64,000 nt of DNA from Sediminicola sp963974715 (lineage in GTDB: Bacteria > Bacteroidota > Bacteroidia > Flavobacteriales > Flavobacteriaceae), in NCBI GenBank assembly GCA_963974715.1, contig CAXBDK010000012.1, positions 62,001 to 126,000 on the forward strand. The letters run 5' to 3'. Of this stretch, positions 8,053 to 16,989 are shown in pieces. The position numbers and the translations under genes are program-made. The notes below the pieces were generated by a model that worked only from the letters and a program-made list of their open reading frames with translations, ran no database searches and had not been told where the DNA came from. The stretch's first letter is position 1. Every line of letters begins with the position of its first letter.

Positions 8053-11000
8053 TGATGGCGAATATCTTGGGTTTTTCATCATTGAGGGCGGCAATGATAA
8101 AGATTTTCCCGCTTTTATCCCTAAACTGTTCAAGATGTTTTATCTCCTCTCTAATATAAAGGCCACTTTTGCCATAATCCTGCCATTTAAAGTCGTTTTT
8201 CCCATTGCCAAGCAGAACGTTTCCATAATTGGCATCCAACCTTGAGTACTGGGGTTTGAATTCGAAATTGTTGCCCCCCAAAACCAGATCAAGATTGCCG
8301 TCATTGTTGACGTCCATACAGCTAATACCGCAGACACAGGAGAACTGTGTCCGTGGCGGGAGTGTCTTTATGGTGAATTTTCCGCCCCCTTCATTAATGG
8401 CGACTATGGATTCCGCAATGGTGGTCTTTTTAACGATGGAGTTGTCCATTGTTTCCTTTGGAAATAACTCTTCCACAGTTCTTTTGGCATAGTCGGAAGC
8501 CTTGATGTTCTGTTTTTTAAGGGCCACTATTTGGGTTGTCAGTTCTTTCTTCTGATGGATGGGATAATCGAGCCCATCAAAATTTCTGGATACGATCTGT
8601 TCTATGGTGCCATTGTTGTCAAAATCGTTGACCCAAATTTTCATAGGGTTTTCCTTACTGGTCTTATAGGGCACATTGGTTCCCTGGTTGCCCAGTACCA
8701 GATCGTAGTCCCCATCCTTGTCAAGATCGGCCGCTTCCACTACGTTCCACCATCCATGAAGGTTGTTAAGGGAAGTGGTCATTTTTGATAGCCTTCTTCC
8801 CGAGTTCTTGTAGATATTGGGAATTCCCCATTCGGAAACCGTTACAAGGTCCATTTTATCGTCCCCGTCCATATCGGCCCAGACCGCACTGCTGATCATT
8901 CCAGCATCCTTAAGGTCATAGGCGAGGCGTTCCGTAGCATCCTTAAAACTGCCGTTGCCCGTATTTTCAAGGAAGAGGTGGTTGGGGTCTACACCATAGG
9001 CTCCCACCACACTACGTGAGCCGACGAACACATCCACATCCCCATCCCCGTCAAAATCATGGGCCGCAATGGTGGAAATATTTTTAAAGGTAGAAGGTAG
9101 TTGGGTTTCCGAAGCTACAAAAAGGCCTTTACCGTTGTTGAGGTACAATCTGGCCCTATAGGTACTTTCTTCCCCAATTTCGTTGCCTCCGGAGCCTACC
9201 ATAAGATCCATATCGCCATCGTTATCAGCGTCAAAAAATGCCGCCGCCGTATCCTCATAGTTGGCATCGGTGCCTAAGGAAGGTTGGTTCATTTTCGAGA
9301 TTTTTCCGTTGCCGGTATGTAGATAGACGGCCCCACTTTGGCCTTTGGCCCCTCCTATAAAAATATCTTCGTGTCCGTCCCCGTTTATGTCTGCCACTGC
9401 CAGTGCCGGTCCCTCTTGGGAGACCATTTTGGAAATAAGCCCCTCATAATCAAAATCGATGTATTCATTTTCGGTATGGGCGGTCAACCGATCGTTGTCC
9501 ATTTCCGTTAACAGGGTCTTTATCTTTCCTTTTTTTGGAAGTATGTATTTTTCCCCAGCGTCCGAATATTTGATGGACATAAGCTGGTTGACGGACACAT
9601 CCACAAATTTTTGGGTCTGGTCGTCGGGCCATATTACCCTTATTGAATCCAGTTTTGTGGCCGCTCCGACCCCTATGGTCATTACGTGGTCCATGGATGA
9701 CTGAAACCCTCTTGATGGATAGAGTTCCTGAAGTACTGTATTATCATCGTAATACAGTTTAACGGAGGTTCCAACCGCAAATTTATTGGATTCGGGTCCC
9801 TCGAACGTTAATCGTATATGGTTGTTCTTGGTCTGTTTTTCGGCATTGTTCCTGTATACAAATGCCTGCATGTTCACGTTGTTGATGACGATGTCAAGAT
9901 CCCCGTCGTTGTCCAGATCTCCATAGGCCGCCCCATTGGAAAGACCGGGAAGATAGAGCCCCCATTCCTTGGTGGCATCCGTAAAGGTAATGTCCTTGTT
10001 GTTTCGGTAAGCGTAATTGGATTGTGGGGAGACGGGCATTTTTTTTATGATGGAATCTATGGATTCCTTTCTACCTGTAAGGGCCATTTTTTGGATGATC
10101 TCATTGGCGAAGAAATCCATAAAATCCAGGTCGGTCAGGTCATGGTTTACCCCATTGGTAACATAGATATCCCTAAAGCCGTCATTGTCCATATCAAAGA
10201 GCAGACCGGCCCAGCTCCAATCGGTCTTGGCCACACCGCTAAAATAGGCCACTTCCGAAAAGGAATTGTTGCCATTGTTCAACTGCAGGGTGTTTTGGGT
10301 ATACTGCTGGTAGAAATCCTTCCCCTGCTTCAGCTTAAAGACATTGTAGCCTTCAAAATCCATAATCGACTTTACCCTTTGGTCCCCTTCGGGGAGCATG
10401 TCGGTAATATAGATGTCCGCCTGCCCATCGTTATTGATGTCCGCCATGTCCACACCCATTGCGGATAGGCAGAGATGGGAGGTCCATTTTTCGATTTCTT
10501 CTGTAAAAGTACCATCTTGGTTGTTGATGTACAGATAATCCCGTTCGTAGAAATCATTGGATATGTAGATGTCGGGAAACAGATCCCCATTGATGTCGCT
10601 GATCATTACCCCCAGACCGAATCCGATAAGGCTTCCGTAGATTCCCGCCTCTTCGCTAACGTCCACAAATTTGCCATTATCGTTACGGAGCAGCATATCG
10701 CCCACTCCTTTAAAGATGTCCGGCACGCCTTCCCAATCTTGTGCGCGCACGTTCCGCTGTTCGGCATACCCCAAGCTGCTAACGGGAATATTACTGTTGT
10801 TCAGGATATAGGCGTCCAGGTCGCCATCCTTATCGTAATCGAAGAAGGAGGCATGGGTGGAAAATCCTGTTTTGGCAAGGTTGTACTCTGCGGCCTTTTC
10901 GGTAAAGGTAAGGTCCCCATTGTTTATGTACAGGTCGTTGTCATGGTTGTTGCCCTCCATGTTCCCGGCATTGCTTACATAGATATCCAACAAGCCGTCC

Positions 11001-11410
11001 TGGTTGATATCTACCATCACCACTCCTGTGGACCATGGTTTATTGCCCTTGGTTCCCGAAGATTCCGAGATGTCCTCAAATTCAAACCCGCCCTTGTTTA
11101 GGAACAGTTTGTTGGCGACCATATTGCCTGTCATATAGATATCCTGAAGGCCGTCATTGTTGATATCACCGATCGCCACCCCACCTCCATTATAAAAATT
11201 GCGGTATTTAAAGATATTGAAATCCTTTTTGTTCTTTACGGCATTGATAAAATCGATACCGGTTTCCTCTTTTGGCAATAGGGAAAATAGACTGTTTTGT
11301 TGTTGTTCCGTTTTGGCTTCCCCTTCCTTTTTTGGGCTACAGGACCAAAAAGGGAGGAGGACGGATAGAAAGGCTATTGTTACTATTTTATATATTGATC
11401 TTTGTTTCAT
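8045..11410 (-). CDS. FG-GAP/VCBS repeat lipoprotein with ASPIC/UnbV domain (first copy)
   Basis: A large lipoprotein of about 1121 residues with a signal peptide ending FWSC (Cys24) when started at 11410; the frame extends to 11467 but that start would precede the signal. About fourteen FG-GAP calcium-binding loops are visible (DINNDGLQD, DINQDGLLD, DYDKDGDLD, DMDNDGFRD, DINGDGHED, DFDGDGDVD and others). The ASPIC/UnbV domain sits at about residues 542-612 (KFAVGTSVKLYY ... RGFQSSMDHVMTIGVG ... IRVIWPDDQTQ). It is paralogous to the next gene along its whole length. It lies downstream of susD but is separated from it by a terminator and about 480 bp, so it may be partly uncoupled from susCD. 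No enzymatic motif was seen. Confidence 0.88.
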   Translation of the reverse strand: MKQRSIYKIVTIAFLSVLLPFWSCSPKKEGEAKTEQQQNSLFSLLPKEETGIDFINAVKNKKDFNIFKYRNFYNGGGVAIGDINNDGLQDIYMTGNMVANKLFLNKGGFEFEDISESSGTKGNKPWSTGVVMVDINQDGLLDIYVSNAGNMEGNNHDNDLYINNGDLTFTEKAAEYNLAKTGFSTHASFFDYDKDGDLDAYILNNSNIPVSSLGYAEQRNVRAQDWEGVPDIFKGVGDMLLRNDNGKFVDVSEEAGIYGSLIGFGLGVMISDINGDLFPDIYISNDFYERDYLYINNQDGTFTEEIEKWTSHLCLSAMGVDMADINNDGQADIYITDMLPEGDQRVKSIMDFEGYNVFKLKQGKDFYQQYTQNTLQLNNGNNSFSEVAYFSGVAKTDWSWAGLLFDMDNDGFRDIYVTNGVNHDLTDLDFMDFFANEIIQKMALTGRKESIDSIIKKMPVSPQSNYAYRNNKDITFTDATKEWGLYLPGLSNGAAYGDLDNDGDLDIVINNVNMQAFVYRNNAEKQTKNNHIRLTFEGPESNKFAVGTSVKLYYDDNTVLQELYPSRGFQSSMDHVMTIGVGAATKLDSIRVIWPDDQTQKFVDVSVNQLMSIKYSDAGEKYILPKKGKIKTLLTEMDNDRLTAHTENEYIDFDYEGLISKMVSQEGPALAVADINGDGHEDIFIGGAKGQSGAVYLHTGNGKISKMNQPSLGTDANYEDTAAAFFDADNDGDMDLMVGSGGNEIGEESTYRARLYLNNGKGLFVASETQLPSTFKNISTIAAHDFDGDGDVDVFVGSRSVVGAYGVDPNHLFLENTGNGSFKDATERLAYDLKDAGMISSAVWADMDGDDKMDLVTVSEWGIPNIYKNSGRRLSKMTTSLNNLHGWWNVVEAADLDKDGDYDLVLGNQGTNVPYKTSKENPMKIWVNDFDNNGTIEQIVSRNFDGLDYPIHQKKELTTQIVALKKQNIKASDYAKRTVEELFPKETMDNSIVKKTTIAESIVAINEGGGKFTIKTLPPRTQFSCVCGISCMDVNNDGNLDLVLGGNNFEFKPQYSRLDANYGNVLLGNGKNDFKWQDYGKSGLYIREEIKHLEQFRDKSGKIFIIAALNDEKPKIFAIND

Positions 11411-11839
11411 AATGTATGGTGGTACTATACCGATATTTTGTAACGTGTTCCGGGTCGTATTAGCCAATTGGAAGTTTGGTCGAAAAATAAGGGTTTATTA
11501 TCCTTGCCAAATAGCGCTTCTCCTAATTGCCCGACCATGCAATGGAATCATTGTAAGGGATGGCAATGCCATCTTAGGGCACGAAATGGATTTAGTTTGC
11601 GCTGTCCGACGGGTCGAAATGTTATTTGGTTTTCTACAATATGCTTCCAGAGCTTGCTCCAAGGTCATTGCTTGGACGCTTCTGTCCGAATATAATTTTA
11701 GCACTGCCAAGTTAATTAATCTTATAGGAATATTAAATAAAGGGAAAGCTAATAATGGATAATAAAAGGTTAATGGGCCTATTGGTTTTCGGTGATTGTG
11801 ATGGTCTGGAGCCATATACCCAAGAACCCATTTTAAAAG
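11411..11839. other. Intergenic region between susD terminator and first ASPIC gene
   Basis: About 430 bp without a convincing gene. Short frames on both strands have no recognisable domain. A small inverted repeat (TCCAAG, 7 bp, CTTGGA) lies at about 11657-11676. No good TAnnTTTG promoter was found on the minus strand, although a promoter for the ASPIC genes would be expected here given the terminator upstream. Confidence 0.4.
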
Positions 11840-11867
11840 AAAAGGCTACCTTTTCGGGTAGCCTTTT
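11840..11867 (-). terminator. Rho-independent terminator after susD
   Basis: Perfect 11-bp stem (AAAAGGCTACC at 11840-11850 with its complement at 11857-11867) and a 6-nt loop. On the minus strand it is followed by a T-rich tract (TTTTCTTTT). It lies 26 bp beyond the susD stop codon, so it should end or reduce transcription before the two ASPIC genes. Confidence 0.85.
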
Positions 11868-11892
11868 GGTATGTTCGGGAACTACGCTAAAG

Positions 11893-13476
11893 TTAGTATC
11901 CGGGGTTCTGTATTAAGTTGGGGTTGGAAAGCAATGCCGTTTCCGGAATGGGGAAAAGGTTTACATTTTCGTCTCCCGTAACCTCTTTAAGGGACCAGGG
12001 AGCGGTAAATTGTCCAAACCTGATCAAGTCGTTCCTTCTCCAGATCTCAATAAAAAGTTCCCTACCCCTTTCTGCCAAGAGTTCGGTTTCCGTAACGGAG
12101 GCCAATGGAGGGGTATCCGCCCTAAGGGCCCTGAGTTCGTTTACCATTGTGGTCGGATCTCCGCCCATACGCATCATCGCTTCCGCTTTCATCAAATGGG
12201 CATCCGCATATCGGAACATAATCTGGTGACGCCTATAGGAGTTGATGAGTGGTGAATTGGTGTCTTCGGTGTCGGTCGGGTCATATGGATGATATTTTAT
12301 CAAACGCATTCCATCCGCTTCCGTATTCCCTACCAAAGAAGTTATTTCCTTAGTGAAGACTAAAGGTTGTCCCTGTCTGTTCTTGAGGGGGGTGCCATCT
12401 TGTTCATATTGCAGATTGATCAAGAAACCGTACCCGATTCCCAAATTTTGGGCATTTGCAGTAGTGGCATCTGGAACAAACCCTCTGCGCTCTTCCTGCC
12501 CGTCACCAGCATAATTGGTATCTGGATCTCCTTCAAAGGAATCGTAAAAATCCGCCAAAGTGCTAAAACCGTTCCAGCCCCCACCCGCATTGTCGGGAGC
12601 ATTTTGGTTATAGTGAAGCGAATTCCATATTTTTGGTGCCACTTCAGATCTTAAATGTAGGATGGTTTCGGAATCATCGGTCGGTTCGAAAATTTGAAAG
12701 TAGCCTTCCTGAATTGCAAAACCTTGTGCCGCTATTGCATCCACGGCATCTATTACTTTTTGCATATCCGCATTTTCCGGTGTCCCGGTACCTTTGTATA
12801 TATGTGCGTTAAGGTACATTTTGGCCAAAAGGAAATTTGCGGCCTCCTTGGTGGCCACTCCGGTGTTGGCAACACCTGGGGTAGCTGAAGCTAGATCGGG
12901 CATGGCTTCCATCAGGTCGGTCTCGGCAAATGCAAAGGCCTCGGCCCTTGTAAGGACCACTGGGTTGACTTCCGGTCCTTCATCAACTTCCCTAAAGGGG
13001 ACGGATCCAAAAAGGTCGATAATAAAGAACATGTTAAATGCCCGAAGGAATTTGGCCTCTGCCAGAATTTGTGGCGATGGGTTGCTCTCAATTATCTCTG
13101 TTGCCCTAAAGATACTTTGGTTCAGATTGTTCCAGGAGTTTTTGATAAAAACATGGTCAGGTCTCCAGGTATGGGTGTGCAATTGCCTCCAAACCCCGTT
13201 ATCGCCCCAATCGGTTCCCCTTGTTGGTACCAAAAGTTCATCGGAAGTTACTTCTGATAGGGCATACATGTTTTCTTGGGTCTGGAAGTCACCTCCCACT
13301 TTGTTGTATAGGTCACTAAGGGACGAGGCGGGATCTGCAACTGGCGTAAAGCCACCTCCTGTCTCTTCACTGATGATGGAATCTGTCTCTTCTATTTCCA
13401 AATCCGTGCACGAAAGCACAAGGGTTATTGCAAAAGCCGAGAGGATTGCGGGTTTAATAAATTTATCTAGTTTCAT
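11893..13476 (-). CDS. SusD/RagB-family outer-membrane nutrient-binding lipoprotein
   Basis: A 527-residue surface lipoprotein with a signal peptide ending LVLSC (Cys23). It pairs with SusC to capture a nutrient at the outer membrane. Typical features are the N-terminal helical repeats (AEAKFLRAFNMFFIIDLFGSVP near residues 139-160) and a C-terminal SusD/RagB domain with YRRHQIMFRYADAHLMKAEA, RGRELFIEIWRRNDLIRFG and the closing LFPIPETALLSNPNLIQNPGY. It lies 10 bp downstream of susC. The ligand cannot be read from the sequence. The adjacent maltose phosphorylase set suggests alpha-glucans, but no SusE/F or glycoside hydrolase is in this operon. Confidence 0.95.
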   Translation of the reverse strand: MKLDKFIKPAILSAFAITLVLSCTDLEIEETDSIISEETGGGFTPVADPASSLSDLYNKVGGDFQTQENMYALSEVTSDELLVPTRGTDWGDNGVWRQLHTHTWRPDHVFIKNSWNNLNQSIFRATEIIESNPSPQILAEAKFLRAFNMFFIIDLFGSVPFREVDEGPEVNPVVLTRAEAFAFAETDLMEAMPDLASATPGVANTGVATKEAANFLLAKMYLNAHIYKGTGTPENADMQKVIDAVDAIAAQGFAIQEGYFQIFEPTDDSETILHLRSEVAPKIWNSLHYNQNAPDNAGGGWNGFSTLADFYDSFEGDPDTNYAGDGQEERRGFVPDATTANAQNLGIGYGFLINLQYEQDGTPLKNRQGQPLVFTKEITSLVGNTEADGMRLIKYHPYDPTDTEDTNSPLINSYRRHQIMFRYADAHLMKAEAMMRMGGDPTTMVNELRALRADTPPLASVTETELLAERGRELFIEIWRRNDLIRFGQFTAPWSLKEVTGDENVNLFPIPETALLSNPNLIQNPGY

Positions 13477-13486
13477 GTTCGGTTCT

Positions 13487-16400
13487 TTAAAAAGTTACAT
13501 TAAATCCTAAGGTATAGGTACGGGGTCTGGGGAAGGATGTATAATCGATCCCTGCGATTGGCAATCCGTTCAAAAGATCGCCCCCACCTGGGATGGTACT
13601 CACTTCCGGGTCAAGACCACTATAGTCGGTAAGGACAAATAGGTTCTGTCCGGTCAGGCTCAACCTCATGGATTTAAAGAGTCCGTCTCCGCTCAAGGGG
13701 ACATTGTAACTCAGGGATGCGGTCTGTAACCTGACAAAATCACCTTTTTCCAAAAATCTTGTGGAAACGGATGCTTCAGCAAATCGACCTTCCACACCTG
13801 CCAAGTCTACGACATCTTGAGTCACGTTATTACCGGAACCGATTGCCCCACCCGTGAAAAATGCGTTGGCGGTATTGTTGTAGATATAGTTTCCAAACTG
13901 GCCGTTAAAGTAAAGGGAAGCGTCCCAGTTTTTATAGCTGGCGGTGGTTGAAAGTCCGCCCGTATAATCCGGTAGGGCACTTTTGCCCACAAACTTCTGG
14001 TTATCGATACCCCCTTCGTGGATGGGATTGCCATCTGCATCAAACCCTTGGAATTCCCTTAGGTAAAAGGAGTATAGGGGTTGCCCTTCTTGCAAGCGCT
14101 GTGCAAAAGCGTTCGTCAGACCTGCACCTCTAATGGTACCTGCCGCGATCTGGCCATCAAAATCCTGGATTTCGTTCTTGTTATAGGCCACGTTAAAGCT
14201 GGCGTTCCAGTTAAAATCCTCGGATTGTACAATATCGTAGTTGATGGCAAATTCAACCCCTTGGTTTAAAACGACCGCATCCAAGTTCTGGAAGAAAAAC
14301 GGTTGGGGTGAGGGTTGTGCAGCCTCTACGTTTAAGAGTAGATCTCTTGTTTCCTTGCGATACACGTCCACACTACCTGTCAATCGATCGCTGCCGAATC
14401 CAAAATCAAGACCCACGGCATATTGTGTGGTCTCCTCCCATTTTAGATCTGGGTTGGCAAAATCCACTGTGGTAATACCTGGTGGGTTGATAGATCCACC
14501 ATCATTAATATTTCCACCGGAATAACGCTCCCTTCTAACAAACCTTCCATAGCCAAGGCCGTCTTGGTTCCCTGTAATACCATAACTCAATCTAAGTTTA
14601 AGGGTGGAGAATGCTTCCCCGATAAACTCCTCTTCGTTCAATTTCCACGCAAAGGCGGCGGAAGGGAAATATCCATAATTATTGTTTGGCCCAAAACGTG
14701 AAGATCCATCCGCACGTACCGTGGCGGTGAACAGATATTTATCCGATAAAGTGTAGTTTACCCTTGCGAAAAAGGACTGTAGTTCATCGGTGTTGTCAAA
14801 AGTATCCCCAAATACGGCCCTTAAGGCAACATTGGTCTCGCCCAGAAAGTCCCTACTGGGTTCTGGCAGTAATCTATTTACAAAAAGACCGCTGTCATTT
14901 CCCTCCACATTAAAGGAATACCCGTATTGCTGATAGGAACCGGAAATCATGGACTCCAAGTTATTCGCCGAACTGGTAAGGTCTCTTGGCATTTGGTTCA
15001 GGTCTGTGGTACTGTATCCCCAACCTTGGACATTACGTCCACGTACGTTGAAATCCTGATAGGAGAATCCTATTAGGGCATCCAAGTTGGAATTCTCAAA
15101 TTCCTTGGTATAATTTAGCGTCGCTTCCAACAACCTATTTTCATTGGTAACATCGTTAAGGGCCCCTCTTCCGTTTCCTGCGGCTCCACTACCAACGTTG
15201 AAAGATTCAGAGGTTAGGGACGCCTCCCTTGTGGATTGGGAATTGTCGTAACCTACAGTTACCTTTCCCATCAGATTTTCCAAGATATCGTACTCTGTGG
15301 AAAAGTTTATAAGGAAACGATCTGTGTAAGTATAACTTTGCCAGTTTTCCAATAAGTTCAATGGGTTGATCCTGTCGCCTGGGTTAAAAGTACTATTGGC
15401 CGGCCATGTTGGATTGGCGGAATAGGCGGCTCCCAGAACGTCACCGGTAGACCCTGCACTTCCGCTCAATGGTGGAGCTTCATCGTTTACACGGGAAAGG
15501 GTGCTCTGAATGTTAAACCTCAATTTGTCCTCTAGGAACCTTTGTGTAAGGTTTATACGTCCGGTAACCCTTTCTTGGGACGATTTCTCAATAACCCCAA
15601 ATTGCTTTCCATAGTTAAAGGTGGCACGGACATTTCCGGAACCATAATTCTGTGAATAGGCAAAGTTATTATTGGTGGAAGCGGTACTGCGAGTCATCAA
15701 CGACTGCCAGTCGGTATCCCCGCCAAAATCAGTGGCCGTACCCCCAAAGGCATCCACTGCCGAAAGGAATTCAGTTCGGTTCAAAAGATCATAACTTTCT
15801 CCCGGAGAGGAAAAGCTCATGTCCGAGGAAAGCTCCCAAGTACCGCCTTTGCTACCTCCCTTACCACTCTTTGTGGTTATGATGACCACCCCATTGGCAC
15901 CCCTTGAACCGTAAATGGCCGTTGCGGAGGCATCTTTTAGGATACTCATGCTCTCAATGTCATTGGGGTTAAGGAAACTTAACGGGTTTCTTGCGGCACT
16001 GGTCCCAATCCCGATATTGGTCCCTTCTGAAGAAGTATCCCCTGAAGGTAACGGAACCCCATCCACTACGAACAAAGGGTTGTTGTTTGACCTAACGGAA
16101 GAGGTTCCCCTGATCCTGATGGCAACCCCAGAACCTGGTTCCCCACTGCCCTGTGAAATTTGTACACCAGCGGTCTTACCTTGGATCAATTGCTCAGGGG
16201 AGGAAATGACCCCTTTGTTGAAATCCTCCGAGGTTACCGAAGCAACGGAACCCGTTGCATCCCGAATGGTAGTGGTCCCATATCCAATAATGACCACCTC
16301 GTCCAATGCTTGGGTGTCCTCTTCCAAAGTAACGTTAATGGTTGATTGTCCATTTACGGATACTTCCTGCGCTTTGTAGCCTATATAACTTATCACAAGC

Positions 16401-16606
16401 GTGGCAGTATCGCCAACATTGCTCAAGGTATAGTTCCCGTCAAAATCTGTCTGCGTACCGTTGGTGGTTCCCTTCACCAATACACTGGCCCCAGGCAAAG
16501 GTCCGTTTGGATCGGAAACAGTACCGGATACTGTCTGCGCTTTTGCGAGTCCAAAGCACAAAAAGGCCCCAACAAGCAGAAAGCTTTTTAGTAACGTAAT
16601 CTTCAT
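13487..16606 (-). CDS. SusC/RagA-family TonB-dependent outer-membrane transporter
   Basis: A 1039-residue outer-membrane channel. It has a signal peptide cut after about AKAQ (residue 24), then a carboxypeptidase-regulatory-like domain (VSGTVSDPNGPLPGASVLVKG, residues about 26-100). Next comes the EVVIIGYGT segment typical before the plug, the plug domain with IRIRGTSSVRSNNNPLFVVDG and YGSRGANGVVIITTKSG, and a beta-barrel ending in an aromatic residue (LGFNVTF). These features define the SusC family rather than a siderophore receptor. It is the first gene of the susC-susD unit. Two LacI-type palindromes and a LacI gene lie upstream, so sugar-dependent repression or activation is likely. Substrate is unknown. 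Confidence 0.95.
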   Translation of the reverse strand: MKITLLKSFLLVGAFLCFGLAKAQTVSGTVSDPNGPLPGASVLVKGTTNGTQTDFDGNYTLSNVGDTATLVISYIGYKAQEVSVNGQSTINVTLEEDTQALDEVVIIGYGTTTIRDATGSVASVTSEDFNKGVISSPEQLIQGKTAGVQISQGSGEPGSGVAIRIRGTSSVRSNNNPLFVVDGVPLPSGDTSSEGTNIGIGTSAARNPLSFLNPNDIESMSILKDASATAIYGSRGANGVVIITTKSGKGGSKGGTWELSSDMSFSSPGESYDLLNRTEFLSAVDAFGGTATDFGGDTDWQSLMTRSTASTNNNFAYSQNYGSGNVRATFNYGKQFGVIEKSSQERVTGRINLTQRFLEDKLRFNIQSTLSRVNDEAPPLSGSAGSTGDVLGAAYSANPTWPANSTFNPGDRINPLNLLENWQSYTYTDRFLINFSTEYDILENLMGKVTVGYDNSQSTREASLTSESFNVGSGAAGNGRGALNDVTNENRLLEATLNYTKEFENSNLDALIGFSYQDFNVRGRNVQGWGYSTTDLNQMPRDLTSSANNLESMISGSYQQYGYSFNVEGNDSGLFVNRLLPEPSRDFLGETNVALRAVFGDTFDNTDELQSFFARVNYTLSDKYLFTATVRADGSSRFGPNNNYGYFPSAAFAWKLNEEEFIGEAFSTLKLRLSYGITGNQDGLGYGRFVRRERYSGGNINDGGSINPPGITTVDFANPDLKWEETTQYAVGLDFGFGSDRLTGSVDVYRKETRDLLLNVEAAQPSPQPFFFQNLDAVVLNQGVEFAINYDIVQSEDFNWNASFNVAYNKNEIQDFDGQIAAGTIRGAGLTNAFAQRLQEGQPLYSFYLREFQGFDADGNPIHEGGIDNQKFVGKSALPDYTGGLSTTASYKNWDASLYFNGQFGNYIYNNTANAFFTGGAIGSGNNVTQDVVDLAGVEGRFAEASVSTRFLEKGDFVRLQTASLSYNVPLSGDGLFKSMRLSLTGQNLFVLTDYSGLDPEVSTIPGGGDLLNGLPIAGIDYTSFPRPRTYTLGFNVTF

Positions 16607-16697
16607 AAAAAGTAATTTTAAGTTTAGTTAATTTCAATTCTAGGTTAAACTTATGCAAATAATTTGTTAATGGCTCCAAGTGCACGACTCAGAAATT

Positions 16698-16715
16698 CAC
16701 GAAAACGGTTTCGTG
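16698..16715. promoter_or_regulatory. Putative LacI-family operator 1 upstream of susC
   Basis: Perfect inverted repeat CACGAAA-ACGG-TTTCGTG, with a CG near its centre as in LacI/GalR-type operators. It lies 92 bp before the susC start and between susC and the divergent LacI gene. Confidence 0.6.
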
Positions 16716-16786
16716 TTGATAACTTGCGATAAATTCAACTACAATAATTCACAAGCCTATAATTTATGTTATCCATAAGTAATCCA

Positions 16787-16805
16787 CGAAAAAGTTTATT
16801 TTTCG
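16787..16805. promoter_or_regulatory. Putative LacI-family operator 2
   Basis: Inverted repeat CGAAAAA-GTTTA-TTTTTCG, sharing the CGAAA/TTTCG arms of the site at 16698-16715, about 90 bp away. Two related sites in one divergent region would allow looping or control of both genes. The rest of the 383-bp gap (16607-16989) is AT-rich; no clear -33/-7 pair was found. Confidence 0.45.
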
Positions 16806-16989
16806 ATAATGCCAATCAAATATACATATTTTATTTTTACCAAAATTTTTATAATTCGTATCCCAAAATCCCCGTTGATGATCCTTCCCTTTTTTCGGTT
16901 GGTTTAAAATTTTGGATTTTTATATGTAATGGCCGTATTAATCCTTAATTTTCGACCTCCTACGCCAAGGCGAACCAAATACATATACA

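Noticed and set aside
9818..11101. Two long plus-strand frames over the first ASPIC gene
   Set aside because: Mirror images of the repeated FG-GAP loops; the repeat composition keeps the opposite strand open.
11498..11815. Minus-strand frame of 105 codons after susD
   Set aside because: No family, no promoter, basic chance composition; lies downstream of a terminator.
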